Source of the DNA: Iodobacter violaceini
GTDB lineage: Bacteria > Pseudomonadota > Gammaproteobacteria > Burkholderiales > Chitinibacteraceae
Direction of reading: 5' to 3'
DNA: 64,000 nt
Assembly: GCF_011601265.1 (NCBI RefSeq)
Contig: NZ_JAAOLX010000001.1
Location: forward strand, 558,001-622,000
A model generated the notes under the pieces. It searched no databases and was not told the DNA's origin. It worked only from the letters and a program-made list of their open reading frames with translations. Shown here in pieces: positions 9,629-19,271 of the stretch; the stretch's first letter is position 1, and every line of letters starts with the position of its first letter. The position numbers were made by a program, and so were the translations under genes.

Positions 9629-12600
9629 TTAACTAATACTCATCAAACTGGCATTACCACCTGCTGCTGCGGTATTTACGCTGATAGAGCGCTCAGCCAG
9701 AAGGCGGGCCAGATCGAAATCTTCACCGGCAGCAAGGGCTTCGCTGGATAAGCCTTGTACTTGCAGGATAGGCCCGGCGATTTCTGCAACCTTGCGGTTG
9801 ACCTCAGCAAGCGCATCACTGTCTCCTTCAAACAAGACTGCTCCAACCACGCCCGCTTCGGCAATCGAAGCCTTCATGAAGACGCCGCCAGACAACGCTT
9901 TGGGCAGGCCTTCAACCATCGCTTTTACCGCAGGATGCGCAATAAACACGGCAGGATTACCACTTGCTAAAGCCGCAGCAAATTGCGCTTTTGCGCCCAG
10001 CTCCGTTGCGGCAATACACAGCACCGGGCCACGCGGATGCAGCAGGTAACGGTTGCGCTCGCCGGTAGGACCTGGCAAATCGATATTTGCACCTAAGCCA
10101 GATCCGGCCAGATAGCGGCTGCAACGTGCAGCTGCATCGTCTTCCTGACGAGCTTGCAAATGATCGTGATACGCCAGCAGCGGAGCAAGCGCTGCCTGGT
10201 CCCCTGGCAGGGTTTGTGCCGGGCGGCGGGAAAGAAGGCGTGGCAGATACAGCGGGCCACCGGCCTTAGGGCCTGTCCCGGATAAACCTTCACCACCAAA
10301 AGGTTGCACCCCAACCACAGCACCGATCACATTGCGGTTTACATAGATATTCCCCGCCTGAACTTTTTCCACCACATGAGCAATGGTTTCATCGATTCGG
10401 GTGTGCACACCAAAAGTCAGCCCAAAGCCGGTGCCATTGATATCATCAATCAGCTGATCCAGCGCTTCACGGCGATAACGAATCACATGCAGCACCGGGC
10501 CGAAGACTTCTTGCTTCAGCTCAGACAGGCTATTGATTTCGATCAGCGTTGGCGCAATAAAGGTGCCCTGCTGGCAGACCGCAGGCAGCGGCAGCTCTGA
10601 TACTTCAGCACCACGGCTCTTGAATGCAGCGATATGGCTGGCGATATTTTGCTGCGCTTCAAGATCAATCACCGGGCCTACATCCACGGCCAGAGAATCA
10701 GGTTTGCCAATATTCAGCTCCTGCATTGCGCCTTTCAGCATATGCAAGATGTGATCTGCAGCTTCTTCCTGCAGGCACAGCACACGCAGCGCCGAGCAGC
10801 GCTGGCCGGCCGAATCAAAGGCCGACATCAGCACATCACCCACCACCTGCTCTGCCAGTGCCGATGAATCGACAATCATGCAGTTCTGGCCGCCTGTTTC
10901 GGCAATCAGCGGAATAGTACGGCCATCTTTATCAAGACGTTTAGCCAGATTGCTGGCGATTAAACGCGCCACCTGGGTAGAGCCGGTAAACATCACACCA
11001 CTGCAGCGCGCATCGTTAATTAAGGCACTGCCTACGGTTTCACCACGGCCAGGCAAGAGTTGCACCGCACCGGCAGGCACACCGGCCGCGCGCAAAATGC
11101 GTACTGCTTCGGCGGCGATCAGCGGGGTTTGCTCGGCAGGCTTAGCCAGCACCGGGTTACCTGCAGCCAAAGCTGCGGCGACCTGGCCAATAAAGATGGC
11201 CAGCGGGAAATTCCACGGGCTGATACAAACCACAGGGCCAAGCGGACGATGGCTGTCGTTGGCAAAATCCTGCTCAATTTGCACGGCGTAATAGCGCAAA
11301 AAGTCGACCGCTTCGCGTACTTCGGCAATTGCATTGGGCAGCGATTTACCTGCTTCACGCACAATCAGACCCAGAAGCGGCTGCATGCCGGATTCGAGCA
11401 ATTGCGCTGCGCGGTTCAGGCAGGCTGCGCGCTCTGCAACCGCAGTTGCCTGCCAGATCGGGCCGATATTTGCGGCATGCGTAAAGGCTGCGGCCACTTC
11501 GCTCACATCAGCTTCGATCACATGACCAACCACATCCTGATGATCGGCCGGATTTTTAACTGCCTGTTTACGGGACACATCCAGCTCGCCTGCCATGCCT
11601 AACATCGGGGCAGCCAGCCATTCTGTATTTGCGCCAGCCAGCAGAGCCGCAGAGAGTGAAGCCAGGCGATGCTCATTGGATAAATCCAAACCGCTGGAAT
11701 TTAAGCGACTTGCACCGAATAAGAGCCGTGGCAAAGGGATTTTATCGTGCGGCGCAAAAGCAGGAACCACCGCCAGAGCCTGAGCAATCGGATCAACAAT
11801 CAATTCTTCGATAGCCACATTTTCATCGGCAATACGATTTACAAACGAGCTGTTGGCACCGTTTTCCAGGAGGCGGCGCACCAGATAAGCCAGCAGCGTT
11901 TCATGGCTGCCCACCGGCGCATACACGCGGCAAGGGCGGCCCAGTTTTTCACGCGCGGTAACTTCCTCGTATAAAGGCTCGCCCATGCCGTGCAGGCACT
12001 GGAATTCATACTGGCCGGGATAATAATTTTGCCCGGCAAGGTGATAAATCGCAGAAAGTGTTTGCGCATTATGCGTGGCAAACTGCGGGTAGACCGCATC
12101 AGGTGTAGCCAGCAGTTTTTTAGCGCAGGCAAGATAAGCCACATCGGTATAAACCTTACGGGTGTATACCGGATAATCTTCCAGGCCATCCAATTGCGCA
12201 CGCTTGATTTCGCTATCCCAGTACGCGCCTTTGACCAGACGAATCATCAGGCGGTGGCCACTGCGGCGGGCCAGATCAATCACATAATCAATCACATGCG
12301 GCGCACGTTTTTGGTAAGCCTGAATCACAAAACCAATCCCGTTCCAGCCTGCCAGCTCTTCGTCAAAGCACATGGCTTCCAGTAAATCGAGCGAGATTTC
12401 TAAGCGGTCTGCTTCTTCGGCATCAATATTTAAACCAATATCGTAGCTGCGGGCGAGGCGGGCGAGCGCAATCACACTGGGTAATAATTCTGCGGTAACA
12501 CGGTCTTGCTGCGCGCGTGAATAACGCGGGTGCAGGGCAGAAAGCTTGATCGAAATCCCCGGGCCCTCGTAAATACCGCGCCCGGCTGATGCCTTACCAA

Positions 12601-13513
12601 TGGCATGTATCGCCTGCTCGTAAGCGGCGTAATAACGCTTGGCATCTTCCGCGGTAGTCGCCGCTTCACCCAGCATATCGTAAGAATATCTGAAGCCACG
12701 TGCTTCAAATTTGCGGCTGTTGGCCAGCGCTTCGGCGATGGTTTCGCCGGTAACAAACTGCTCTCCCATCAGGCGCATTGCCATGTCCACGCCCTTGCGG
12801 ATTAATGGCTCACCACCTTTACCAATCATACGGGTCAGCGCGGCAGACAAGCCTGCTTCACTATTGGTGGCAACCAGCTTACCTGTCAGCATCAGCCCCC
12901 AGCTGGCGGCATTCACAAACAACGATGGCGATTGCCCCAGATGAGCATGCCAATCACCCTTGCTGACTTTATCGCGGATCAATACATCACGCGTGGCGCG
13001 ATCAGGAATACGCAGCAAGGCTTCGGCCAGGCACATCAGCGCCACGCCTTCCTGGCTGGATAAAGAGAACTCGTGAATCAGGCCTTCAACGCCGCCACCG
13101 GTGCGCTTGGCGCGTAATGCCGCCACCAATTTATACGCCAGCGCCTGAGTTTGCCCAGCCATTTGCTCCGTTGGCATTTTGGCTTGCTCAATCAGTACCG
13201 GCAGGCATTCGGTCTCTGGCCGGCGATAGGCTGAGGTAATAGCAGAGCGCAAAACACTTTGCACCGCAATGCTCTGGGCCAGCTCCAGAAAAGGAAGATT
13301 GCTTTCAGCGCCATCGGCATCATCCAGCACGGGCAGCGCTTCGCCATCCTGCGCCAGCTCCTGCGGACGGGCGCCCTGCTCTACCTGTTGCAAATAAGCA
13401 AAAATCGATTGCTTAATCAGCCAATGAGGCGTTCTGTCTAATTGCTGCGCTGCGATTTTAATCCGCGCCCGCAAATCATCGTCTACCTTTATACCTAGAG
13501 TTGTGCTGGCCAT
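9629..13513 (-). CDS. putA: Trifunctional PutA: proline dehydrogenase / P5C dehydrogenase / repressor
   Basis: Oxidises proline to glutamate in two steps: FAD-dependent proline dehydrogenase, then NAD-dependent L-glutamate-gamma-semialdehyde dehydrogenase, with channelling between them. The 1294-residue protein starts with a ribbon-helix-helix DNA-binding domain (about 1-47, TTLGIKVDDDLRARIKIAA), marking it as an autorepressing PutA. The PRODH barrel spans about 190-490 (MIRLVKGAYWDSEIKRAQ, with YPQFATHN near its end). The aldehyde dehydrogenase domain is about 570-1035, with CISPWNFPLAIF, the FTGST nucleotide motif and nucleophile C906 in GQRCSALRV. A C-terminal ALDH-superfamily-like domain of long PutAs follows. 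The upstream region contains three GTTGCACC operators. No putP is adjacent. Confidence 0.97.
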   Translation of the reverse strand: MASTTLGIKVDDDLRARIKIAAQQLDRTPHWLIKQSIFAYLQQVEQGARPQELAQDGEALPVLDDADGAESNLPFLELAQSIAVQSVLRSAITSAYRRPETECLPVLIEQAKMPTEQMAGQTQALAYKLVAALRAKRTGGGVEGLIHEFSLSSQEGVALMCLAEALLRIPDRATRDVLIRDKVSKGDWHAHLGQSPSLFVNAASWGLMLTGKLVATNSEAGLSAALTRMIGKGGEPLIRKGVDMAMRLMGEQFVTGETIAEALANSRKFEARGFRYSYDMLGEAATTAEDAKRYYAAYEQAIHAIGKASAGRGIYEGPGISIKLSALHPRYSRAQQDRVTAELLPSVIALARLARSYDIGLNIDAEEADRLEISLDLLEAMCFDEELAGWNGIGFVIQAYQKRAPHVIDYVIDLARRSGHRLMIRLVKGAYWDSEIKRAQLDGLEDYPVYTRKVYTDVAYLACAKKLLATPDAVYPQFATHNAQTLSAIYHLAGQNYYPGQYEFQCLHGMGEPLYEEVTAREKLGRPCRVYAPVGSHETLLAYLVRRLLENGANSSFVNRIADENVAIEELIVDPIAQALAVVPAFAPHDKIPLPRLLFGASRLNSSGLDLSNEHRLASLSAALLAGANTEWLAAPMLGMAGELDVSRKQAVKNPADHQDVVGHVIEADVSEVAAAFTHAANIGPIWQATAVAERAACLNRAAQLLESGMQPLLGLIVREAGKSLPNAIAEVREAVDFLRYYAVQIEQDFANDSHRPLGPVVCISPWNFPLAIFIGQVAAALAAGNPVLAKPAEQTPLIAAEAVRILRAAGVPAGAVQLLPGRGETVGSALINDARCSGVMFTGSTQVARLIASNLAKRLDKDGRTIPLIAETGGQNCMIVDSSALAEQVVGDVLMSAFDSAGQRCSALRVLCLQEEAADHILHMLKGAMQELNIGKPDSLAVDVGPVIDLEAQQNIASHIAAFKSRGAEVSELPLPAVCQQGTFIAPTLIEINSLSELKQEVFGPVLHVIRYRREALDQLIDDINGTGFGLTFGVHTRIDETIAHVVEKVQAGNIYVNRNVIGAVVGVQPFGGEGLSGTGPKAGGPLYLPRLLSRRPAQTLPGDQAALAPLLAYHDHLQARQEDDAAARCSRYLAGSGLGANIDLPGPTGERNRYLLHPRGPVLCIAATELGAKAQFAAALASGNPAVFIAHPAVKAMVEGLPKALSGGVFMKASIAEAGVVGAVLFEGDSDALAEVNRKVAEIAGPILQVQGLSSEALAAGEDFDLARLLAERSISVNTAAAGGNASLMSIS

Positions 13514-13555
13514 TTTTCACATTCTGTTTGATCAAGATGGCATATTATAAATTGA

Positions 13556-13610
13556 GTTGCACCTTAAAATGTAAGGACTATCCCCAAGGTTGCACCCAAT
13601 TGGTTGCACC
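13556..13610. promoter_or_regulatory. PutA operators, three GTTGCACC sites
   Basis: The putA upstream region carries GTTGCACC at 13556-13563, 13589-13596 and 13603-13610, all in the same orientation. From published work on E. coli PutA, its RHH domain binds operators with the core GTTGCA. Because this PutA keeps the RHH domain, the sites fit proline-controlled autorepression. The first two are 33 bases apart (about three turns) and the last two 14. They also lie 125-180 bases upstream of the rightward chemoreceptor gene. Confidence 0.75.
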
Positions 13611-13734
13611 TATTAAAAATAAGGAGCACCTTTCATATTAGTTCCATAGATTCTTCAACTTGCCTTATTTATTTGTAATACCATCCGCCAAATTAAAAAA
13701 CCAAAATAAACAAGCTGGATAGAGGAAAATACAT

Positions 13735-15363
13735 ATGTTTTACACACTTAAAGGCAAAATTCAGGCCGTCATGATTATCTTAACGACAATCACTGTCGCG
13801 CTCTTTACCTACTTCAGCTATCAGCAAGCACGCAGCCATGCCCTGCAAGCCATTGACAGCCAGCTGATGGCCGCAGCTACCGGCTACCGTTATGTTTTAG
13901 GCGAGGGTTTTCATTCAGAGCTAAAACCCCGGGAGCAAGCCGATCTGCACCAGATGCGTCAGCTTTCAGAGCGGCTTACCCGCTATAGCAAAGAGCTGGG
14001 CCTGCCGTTTATTTATGGCTATATTCAGCGGGATAAAACCTATTACGTACTCTCGTCCTTATCGCCAGAAGAAGAAAGCAAGCCCGATGCCGAGGTTTAC
14101 CTCACCCCATCAGATTCAACCAGCAAGCAATTACAAGCGGCAATCAGCAGCAAGCAGCGAACGTTTGATGAATACGACAGCAAGTTTGGCAGCTTTCGCA
14201 CCATTTTTCTGCCCTTCACCAATAGCAAAGGTGAAACCATTGTTGCCGCGGCCGACGCCAATTTATCTTCAGTGAAAGAAACCCTGAACAACATTTTGCT
14301 CAAATCGGTGATTTTAGGCGTGGTTGCCATTTTGCTCTCCACACTGGCATCGCTGTGGCTGGCTAATTTAGTCACCCGGCCGCTTAATCGCTTAAAAATT
14401 GCGATGCAAAACTTAAGCAGCGGCAACGCCGATCTGACCGTGCGCTTAGACAGCAGCAGCCGCGATGAAACGGCCCAAATTGCCAGCGCATTTAATCAAT
14501 TTTTGAGCGATTTACATAAAATCATTGCTCAGGTTCGCACCCAGGCCGGCAAGCTCACTGGTGGCGTGGCCGATATCGAACAAATGGCGCAAAAACTATC
14601 GCAAGAATCGCATAAACAAGCCGATATGGCCTCTGCATCTGCCGCCAATATTGAAGAAGTCACCGTTAGTATTGCTCATATTGCCGACAGCACCCAGCAA
14701 GTTGAAGACACCGTGCGTGAAGCCGATTCAGGCGCCAGCGCCAGTGCCGAAGCGGTGAACACCATGCGGGACGACACAAATAAAATGGCCGAAACAGTTG
14801 GTGAACTCAGCAGCACCATGCACGAGCTGTTGCAGCAATCGCAGCAAATCAGCCTGATCACTGTCACCATTAAAGACATTGCCGGCCAAACCAATTTACT
14901 GGCACTGAACGCCGCTATTGAAGCCGCTCGTGCAGGCGAAACGGGCCGCGGCTTTGCGGTAGTGGCCGATGAAGTGCGAAAACTCGCTGAGCGCACCGCC
15001 CGCGCCACCGAAGAAATCGAACACATGCTGGGATCGATCAGTGAGAAAACCGAACACGCCGTAGGCAAAATGCAAGCCACCAAAGAGATGGTAAGCGGCA
15101 ATCAGGAACTAGCCCAGGTCATCGCCGAACGCATCGGCAATATGCAAACAGAAATGCAATCGGTATCGGGCAAAATCTTTGAAATATCCACCGCTACCCG
15201 CGAGCAATCGATGGCCACCGAACAAATCGCCCAGGTTGCCGAAAAGATCAACCATCAGGTTACAGAAACCGACATCGCACTGAAAAACACCCGTGTCACC
15301 CTGACAGATTTATCTGAATTGGCAGCAAATTTACAAGGGGTTGTGGAGCGGTTTAAGCTGTAA
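13735..15363 (+). CDS. Methyl-accepting chemotaxis protein with single periplasmic sensor domain
   Basis: Chemoreceptor of 542 residues. TM1 is about 8-28, followed by a periplasmic domain of about 155 residues (30-185). TM2 is about 186-210, then HAMP and the MA domain with tip [20 protein letters not shown]. The sensor is too small for a dCache and looks like a single Cache/PAS-like fold ([18 protein letters not shown] and [13 protein letters not shown] strands). The ligand is unknown. ATG at 13735 is preceded by AGAGGA. The gene diverges from putA and shares the region with the PutA operators, so proline-related control or sensing is possible but unproven. The C-terminus is VERFKL. Confidence 0.93.
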   Translation: MFYTLKGKIQAVMIILTTITVALFTYFSYQQARSHALQAIDSQLMAAATGYRYVLGEGFHSELKPREQADLHQMRQLSERLTRYSKELGLPFIYGYIQRDKTYYVLSSLSPEEESKPDAEVYLTPSDSTSKQLQAAISSKQRTFDEYDSKFGSFRTIFLPFTNSKGETIVAAADANLSSVKETLNNILLKSVILGVVAILLSTLASLWLANLVTRPLNRLKIAMQNLSSGNADLTVRLDSSSRDETAQIASAFNQFLSDLHKIIAQVRTQAGKLTGGVADIEQMAQKLSQESHKQADMASASAANIEEVTVSIAHIADSTQQVEDTVREADSGASASAEAVNTMRDDTNKMAETVGELSSTMHELLQQSQQISLITVTIKDIAGQTNLLALNAAIEAARAGETGRGFAVVADEVRKLAERTARATEEIEHMLGSISEKTEHAVGKMQATKEMVSGNQELAQVIAERIGNMQTEMQSVSGKIFEISTATREQSMATEQIAQVAEKINHQVTETDIALKNTRVTLTDLSELAANLQGVVERFKL

Positions 15364-15502
15364 GCACTTGCCTGATATGTGGTCCCGGCAAAACGTCGCC
15401 ATTTCCACATTCCTTTGGCGGGGGCCCGGCTGAACAACCGGATCCCCGATAAAAACGCTGTGGCTTGACAGATTATTTTGCTGATTACCAATAGAAAATC
15501 GC

Positions 15503-15997
15503 TTAACTCATCTGGAGTGAACGCTCCTGCACCCTCTCCACTTTACAGGCATAACAACCATAGCCCGCATAATGTAAGTGCAGATAAGCAATACTTTGCA
15601 CTTGCAATAGCTGCTGTAAACGCAAAGCCAGCTGAGCGCCATCCACTACCTCAGCTGTGTTGATCATTCCTTCAGCATCGTAAGCGCGTACCGACATCAG
15701 CCTTGATTTCATTTCCTCAGGCAATTGGTTCATTGCCAGAGCAGCAGCTTCGCTCTTTTCGCGTACAAAAATAGGCCCGCTTGCCTGATAGGGTGAGTCC
15801 ACTTGGTGATGCTTAAAGGGCAACAGTATTAAGCGCTCCCCCACAGCAGCATCGCGCAGGCCTACCCGGCAAGGGTAGCCCAGGGGTTTATCGGCGATGA
15901 CGCGCCTTGCGCCATGGCTGGCGAGCTGAGCATCATCCATTGTAAAAAACGGCTGAAACAGCTCTTTTGCCAGTGCCTGAACCTGGAAATTCATCAT
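15503..15997 (-). CDS. DUF1203 family protein
   Basis: A 164-residue protein matching DUF1203: N-terminal FQVQALAKELFQPFF, the central block ARRVIADKPLGYPCRVGLRDA and the distal GPIFVREK region, with YLHLHYAGYGCYACKVERV near the C-terminus. Function is unknown. It is cytoplasmic, with no signal or membrane segment. The start at 15997 is supported by GAGGAG five bases upstream. It is monocistronic and convergent with the chemoreceptor gene. Confidence 0.88.
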   Translation of the reverse strand: MMNFQVQALAKELFQPFFTMDDAQLASHGARRVIADKPLGYPCRVGLRDAAVGERLILLPFKHHQVDSPYQASGPIFVREKSEAAALAMNQLPEEMKSRLMSVRAYDAEGMINTAEVVDGAQLALRLQQLLQVQSIAYLHLHYAGYGCYACKVERVQERSLQMS

Positions 15998-16196
15998 TTC
16001 TGCTCCTCATGCAATCAAGCTCAAAGCATACAAAGCCCAAACAGAGCGAGCGACCCGTTTCTTGCTCTTCTCCTTAAATAAGCAGCGGCTGGCAGTAAGT
16101 GGGCTTCACACAGTCTTACGTCTATTTTTCCAGCGTTCTAAAAACTGTAATACCCCGCTGGTATTCTGGCTGCTATATGACTTTGGGGAGTGATCC

Positions 16197-16745
16197 ATGA
16201 GTATTTCAAGTGAGCTGCTTGATCGCATTTATATCAAAACGCCCCGGGGTCAAAAAGAGATTGCTGAGCGCAGCTCAGGCCTTCCGGCCAGACAGCGCCG
16301 TTTGCTGATCTTAATTGACGGCACAAAATCCAGCAGCGAGCTGGCCGTGTTATTGGCGGAATTTGAGCTTTCAGCCAGACTGGAAGAATTAGTTGGCCTT
16401 GGTTTTATTCAATTAAAAGAGCCTGCCCGGCAGGAAGAAATAAACACCAGGGCAGCAGAAGCGCCTGCTGCTGCACAAGCCGCCCCAACTGCTCCGCCAT
16501 CAATCAGCCCCCTCAGCATCGACCCTCTTTTGCTTGAGCAGGCCAAAAAGCTGATGATAGAAAGCGCCCGGCATTGCCTCGGCATTATGGCCAGATCATT
16601 AATTGAAGAAATACAGCAATGCAATGAAAGTAACTGCAAAGTAGTCATTGCCCGCTGGAATATGGCCCTGCGCCAGTCCAGCAAAGCACGCACCCATGCT
16701 GATCAGTATGTAGATGCGGTAAAGACTTTAATTGGGATTGATTAA
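16197..16745 (+). CDS. Conserved hypothetical protein with helical N- and C-terminal domains
   Basis: A 182-residue soluble protein. Residues 1-80 form a helical module (LLDRIYIKTPRGQKEIAERS, then LPARQRRLLILIDG and ELAVLLAEF) that reads like a small winged-helix-type domain. An Ala/Pro-rich linker follows (about 83-105), then a helical C-terminal part with two cysteines (HCLGIMARS, QCNESNCKVV). This layout recurs in betaproteobacterial hypotheticals, but I cannot assign a function. ATG at 16197 has GGAG seven bases upstream. It is monocistronic and convergent with the TsaA-like gene. Confidence 0.72.
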   Translation: MSISSELLDRIYIKTPRGQKEIAERSSGLPARQRRLLILIDGTKSSSELAVLLAEFELSARLEELVGLGFIQLKEPARQEEINTRAAEAPAAAQAAPTAPPSISPLSIDPLLLEQAKKLMIESARHCLGIMARSLIEEIQQCNESNCKVVIARWNMALRQSSKARTHADQYVDAVKTLIGID

Positions 16746-16802
16746 ACCAAACCCGAAGCGTGAAACCAGTGTATTGCGGAGAAATATTGGGCGGGTAAAA
16801 CT

Positions 16803-17291
16803 TTAGCCCAAGTGACCTTGCGGGTCTTTTTTCAACCAATACGCCTGCATAAGTTCATGCGACCAGGCAGGCTGGAGCACTTCTTTGCGGGGCAAAAACT
16901 CAATCATAACGGGCTTGATATCGAGCACCGGCGTGCCGTTAATTGCGTCAAGCTCAGTAACAATCAGCCTTGTCCCTTCCACACGCACAAGAGGGCAAAT
17001 CGTGCTGCCAATACGATTGGGGCGATTTTTACCCCGCTGGGCAAAGATGCCCACGGCAGGCCATTCCTTATTATTTCTTGGGTGACGGGCGCCAAAAACG
17101 ATTCTAGACGGCTCCACTTCGTGAAAAAGAAATAACACCTCAATATGTGAGAAGTCTGCCAGGCCCTGTAACGCTTCGGCAGTAAAAGGCTCAAACAGCG
17201 AGATGCAAGACTCTTCCCCTCCCCAAAAATCGTCTTCTGCATGGGGGCGCACTGCTTCAACGATACCGACTGCTTCTACTAGCTGTTTCAT
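16803..17291 (-). CDS. TsaA/TrmO-type SAM-dependent methyltransferase domain protein
   Basis: A 162-residue protein of the TsaA/YaeB (TrmO) family, whose E. coli member N6-methylates t6A37 in tRNA-Thr using SAM. Family blocks are present: FSHIEVLFLFHEVE, FGARHPRNN, and VGIFAQRGKNRPNRIGST followed by LDAINGTPVLDIKPV. It lacks the C-terminal extension of the 235-residue E. coli TrmO, so the substrate may differ. I chose ATG at 17291 (MKQLVEAVGIVEAV, AGAAGG upstream). The frame extends 22 codons further, but that part does not resemble the family. Confidence 0.85.
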   Translation of the reverse strand: MKQLVEAVGIVEAVRPHAEDDFWGGEESCISLFEPFTAEALQGLADFSHIEVLFLFHEVEPSRIVFGARHPRNNKEWPAVGIFAQRGKNRPNRIGSTICPLVRVEGTRLIVTELDAINGTPVLDIKPVMIEFLPRKEVLQPAWSHELMQAYWLKKDPQGHLG

Positions 17292-17418
17292 GCCGCTCTG
17301 CCTTCTGTAAGGTGTAAGCGGCAAGCACCAGAGCCAAAAGAATGCGTCGATTTGCAATCTGTAGTTGTCGCTGATGAATGTGAACCCTGCCGCTCATATT
17401 TAGCAAAACCTTTTCCGC

Positions 17419-17937
17419 TTACAAATTTTCAAGCCTGTCCCGCCGCCAAGGCTCAACTTGGTGCAGATAACGGGTAAAGGTATCTTTAGGGCGCTCAAGT
17501 CCATTAGAGGCCAAAACCCGGGCGGCCATGCCCCGATGGTTGCTGCCATGGGTTAACAGGTGCAGCAGAATTTCCTCAACAGAAAGCTGCCCCTGATCCC
17601 CATCTGTAAATTGAAAGCAAATCTGTCTGCCCAGCTCATTCTGGCTAACCGCTTCTGTAAAGCCCACCAACCAGGCATCATTCTGCTGCATCCGCTCTTT
17701 TAGCTCAGAAAGTGAAGGCGTTTCAGGGGTATTGTTATTGGTATACAGCTCTGGGCTGCCCGATATGCGGCTAATAAAAAGACTGTCCACAACGGTGGTG
17801 TGGTTCAGGATACGGGCAAAGAAAATGGAATCATCATCCGACAGCAAATGAAGCTGCTGCTCACCACAGGAAAGAAGCTCCGCATTTGCCCATGCCTTGT
17901 ACTTGAACGCTTTTAGAAACGTATTATTTGCTTGCAT
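17419..17937 (-). CDS. DinB family (DUF664-like) metal-binding protein
   Basis: A 172-residue four-helix-bundle protein of the DinB/YfiT superfamily. It starts MQANNTFLKAFKYKAWANAE, the typical first helix (KAWANxxLL). The putative metal ligands are the histidine of ILNHTTVVD and the two in LLTHGSNHRG, giving the usual His triad. Superfamily members include thiol-dependent transferases and stress-induced proteins of unknown activity, so the reaction is not assigned. ATG at 17937 is preferred over an upstream extension of 38 codons that is not family-like. The gene diverges from the TraB/GumN gene. Confidence 0.85.
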   Translation of the reverse strand: MQANNTFLKAFKYKAWANAELLSCGEQQLHLLSDDDSIFFARILNHTTVVDSLFISRISGSPELYTNNNTPETPSLSELKERMQQNDAWLVGFTEAVSQNELGRQICFQFTDGDQGQLSVEEILLHLLTHGSNHRGMAARVLASNGLERPKDTFTRYLHQVEPWRRDRLENL

Positions 17938-18215
17938 GCTGACTCTGATGTGATGACAACGGTGGCAGCCATAAGCCAGTGCATAACTAATCCATGCAAA
18001 ATGACTTGCTGTGGCCTGAAAGATTTCATGCTGTGAAACAATTGTCAGCATACCAAAAGAATAATGACAAACAAATAGCGATCAGCCTTTCTGAATGCAA
18101 TCAATTTACCCTTGGCAAAGCTAAAGAAATCGCAGGACTATGCGCTTCACTAAGGCATCTGCCGCCGCTTCGCTTTATACTGGCAATCCAAACATAAAAA
18201 TTGCCGGAGACTTGG

Positions 18216-19130
18216 ATGCTTGCTCGATTTCGCCCTCTGATTATTGCCGTCACCGTCGCCTCAACCCTGCTTGCCCCCCTCTCCCATGCTGCCGTCAGTA
18301 AAGCGGTTTCAGCCAGCAATAAAGTAGAAAACAACAACAGCCTGCTGTGGAAAATCGAGAAAAAAGGAACACCTGCTTCCTGGCTTTACGGCACCGCCCA
18401 TGTGGGCGATCCGCGCGTGACCCAGCTGAGCCCTAAAACCGAAGCGGCTTTTGAGACTTCCAAAAAAGTGGTGACAGAAATTCGCCTCGATTTTGGCATG
18501 ATGATGGAAATGGGTAAGCGCATGCTGACGCCAGAGCCATCGCTTGCGCAAATTATTGATAAAGAACATTATCAGAAGCTTTTACCCGCGCTTGAAGCGC
18601 GCGGCTATCCGGAAGTCGCTACCGCCAAGCTAAGGCCATGGGGCGCTGCCATGCTGCTGATGACGCCAGTACGTCAGCCAGGGCAGATGCCGCTTGATCT
18701 TTTATTTGCCAAAATGGCCATTGAAGGACAAAAGGATTATTCCGGCCTGGAAACACTGGATGAGCAACTGAGTATTTTTGAAACAATTCCGGAAAACAGA
18801 CAAATCGAGCTGCTTTACGCTGTGCTGGATCAGCAGGCCGAGCTTGAAAAAAGCTATCAGAAGATTCTGGATTTATATCTGAAACAAGATATCAATGGCC
18901 TTGCTGAGTATGCCGCACAAGACGATTTTAAAATGGCAGATCAGGCGTGGCTCAGCCAATGGCGGAATCAATTACTCGAAGCCCGCAACCCGCGCATGGC
19001 CGGGCGTCTTGGTGACAAGCTAAAAGAAGGCAATGCCTTTATTGCCGTGGGAGCCCTGCATCTGCCAGGCAAAACCGGCCTGATTCAAAGCCTGCGCGAT
19101 CAAGGCTACCGGGTAAGCCCGGTGAAATAG
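18216..19130 (+). CDS. TraB/GumN family secreted protein
   Basis: A 304-residue periplasmic or secreted protein of the TraB/GumN family, whose members have a Tiki-like fold and are probable metalloproteases or inhibitors. The signal peptide is MLARFRPLIIAVTVASTLLAPLSHA. The two family motifs are present: YGTAHVGD (GxxH) near residue 63 and VGALHLPG (GxxxH) near the C-terminus, which in Tiki proteases carry metal-binding histidines. I start it at ATG 18216, with GGAG six bases upstream, rather than at an in-frame TTG 15 bases earlier. No operon partner is obvious. Confidence 0.88.
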   Translation: MLARFRPLIIAVTVASTLLAPLSHAAVSKAVSASNKVENNNSLLWKIEKKGTPASWLYGTAHVGDPRVTQLSPKTEAAFETSKKVVTEIRLDFGMMMEMGKRMLTPEPSLAQIIDKEHYQKLLPALEARGYPEVATAKLRPWGAAMLLMTPVRQPGQMPLDLLFAKMAIEGQKDYSGLETLDEQLSIFETIPENRQIELLYAVLDQQAELEKSYQKILDLYLKQDINGLAEYAAQDDFKMADQAWLSQWRNQLLEARNPRMAGRLGDKLKEGNAFIAVGALHLPGKTGLIQSLRDQGYRVSPVK

Positions 19131-19152
19131 GCTGTACACCATCCTCCCGCAC

Positions 19153-19206
19153 GATAAGTATCTGCACAAGTCATGGCGCTGAAGGGGTGCCATGAACTTG
19201 TGCCAG
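19153..19206. repeat. Intergenic palindromic repeat, copy 1
   Basis: An imperfect hairpin, GCACAAGTCATGGC (19164-19177) pairing with GCCATGAACTTGTGC (19189-19203), preceded by ATAAGTATCTGC (19154-19165). The same ATCTGCACAAGTCA recurs at 49230-49243, and ATAAGTATCTGC recurs inverted at 49318-49329. This suggests a dispersed repeat family. Confidence 0.5.
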
Positions 19207-19271
19207 TGCTTACCCCCCGCAGATCAGACACTCAGCGCAGTGCACCGCAAACGCCTTACGAGACCAGCCCG

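Noticed and set aside
9629-13513. Numerous plus-strand ORFs inside putA
   Set aside because: They are antisense shadows of a gene with intact motifs from end to end.
13690-13725. Possible sigma-28 promoter (TAAA...GCTGGATA) before the chemoreceptor at 13735
   Set aside because: The spacing is 16, not 15, and the second box matches only about half of GCCGATAA. It is too weak to claim.
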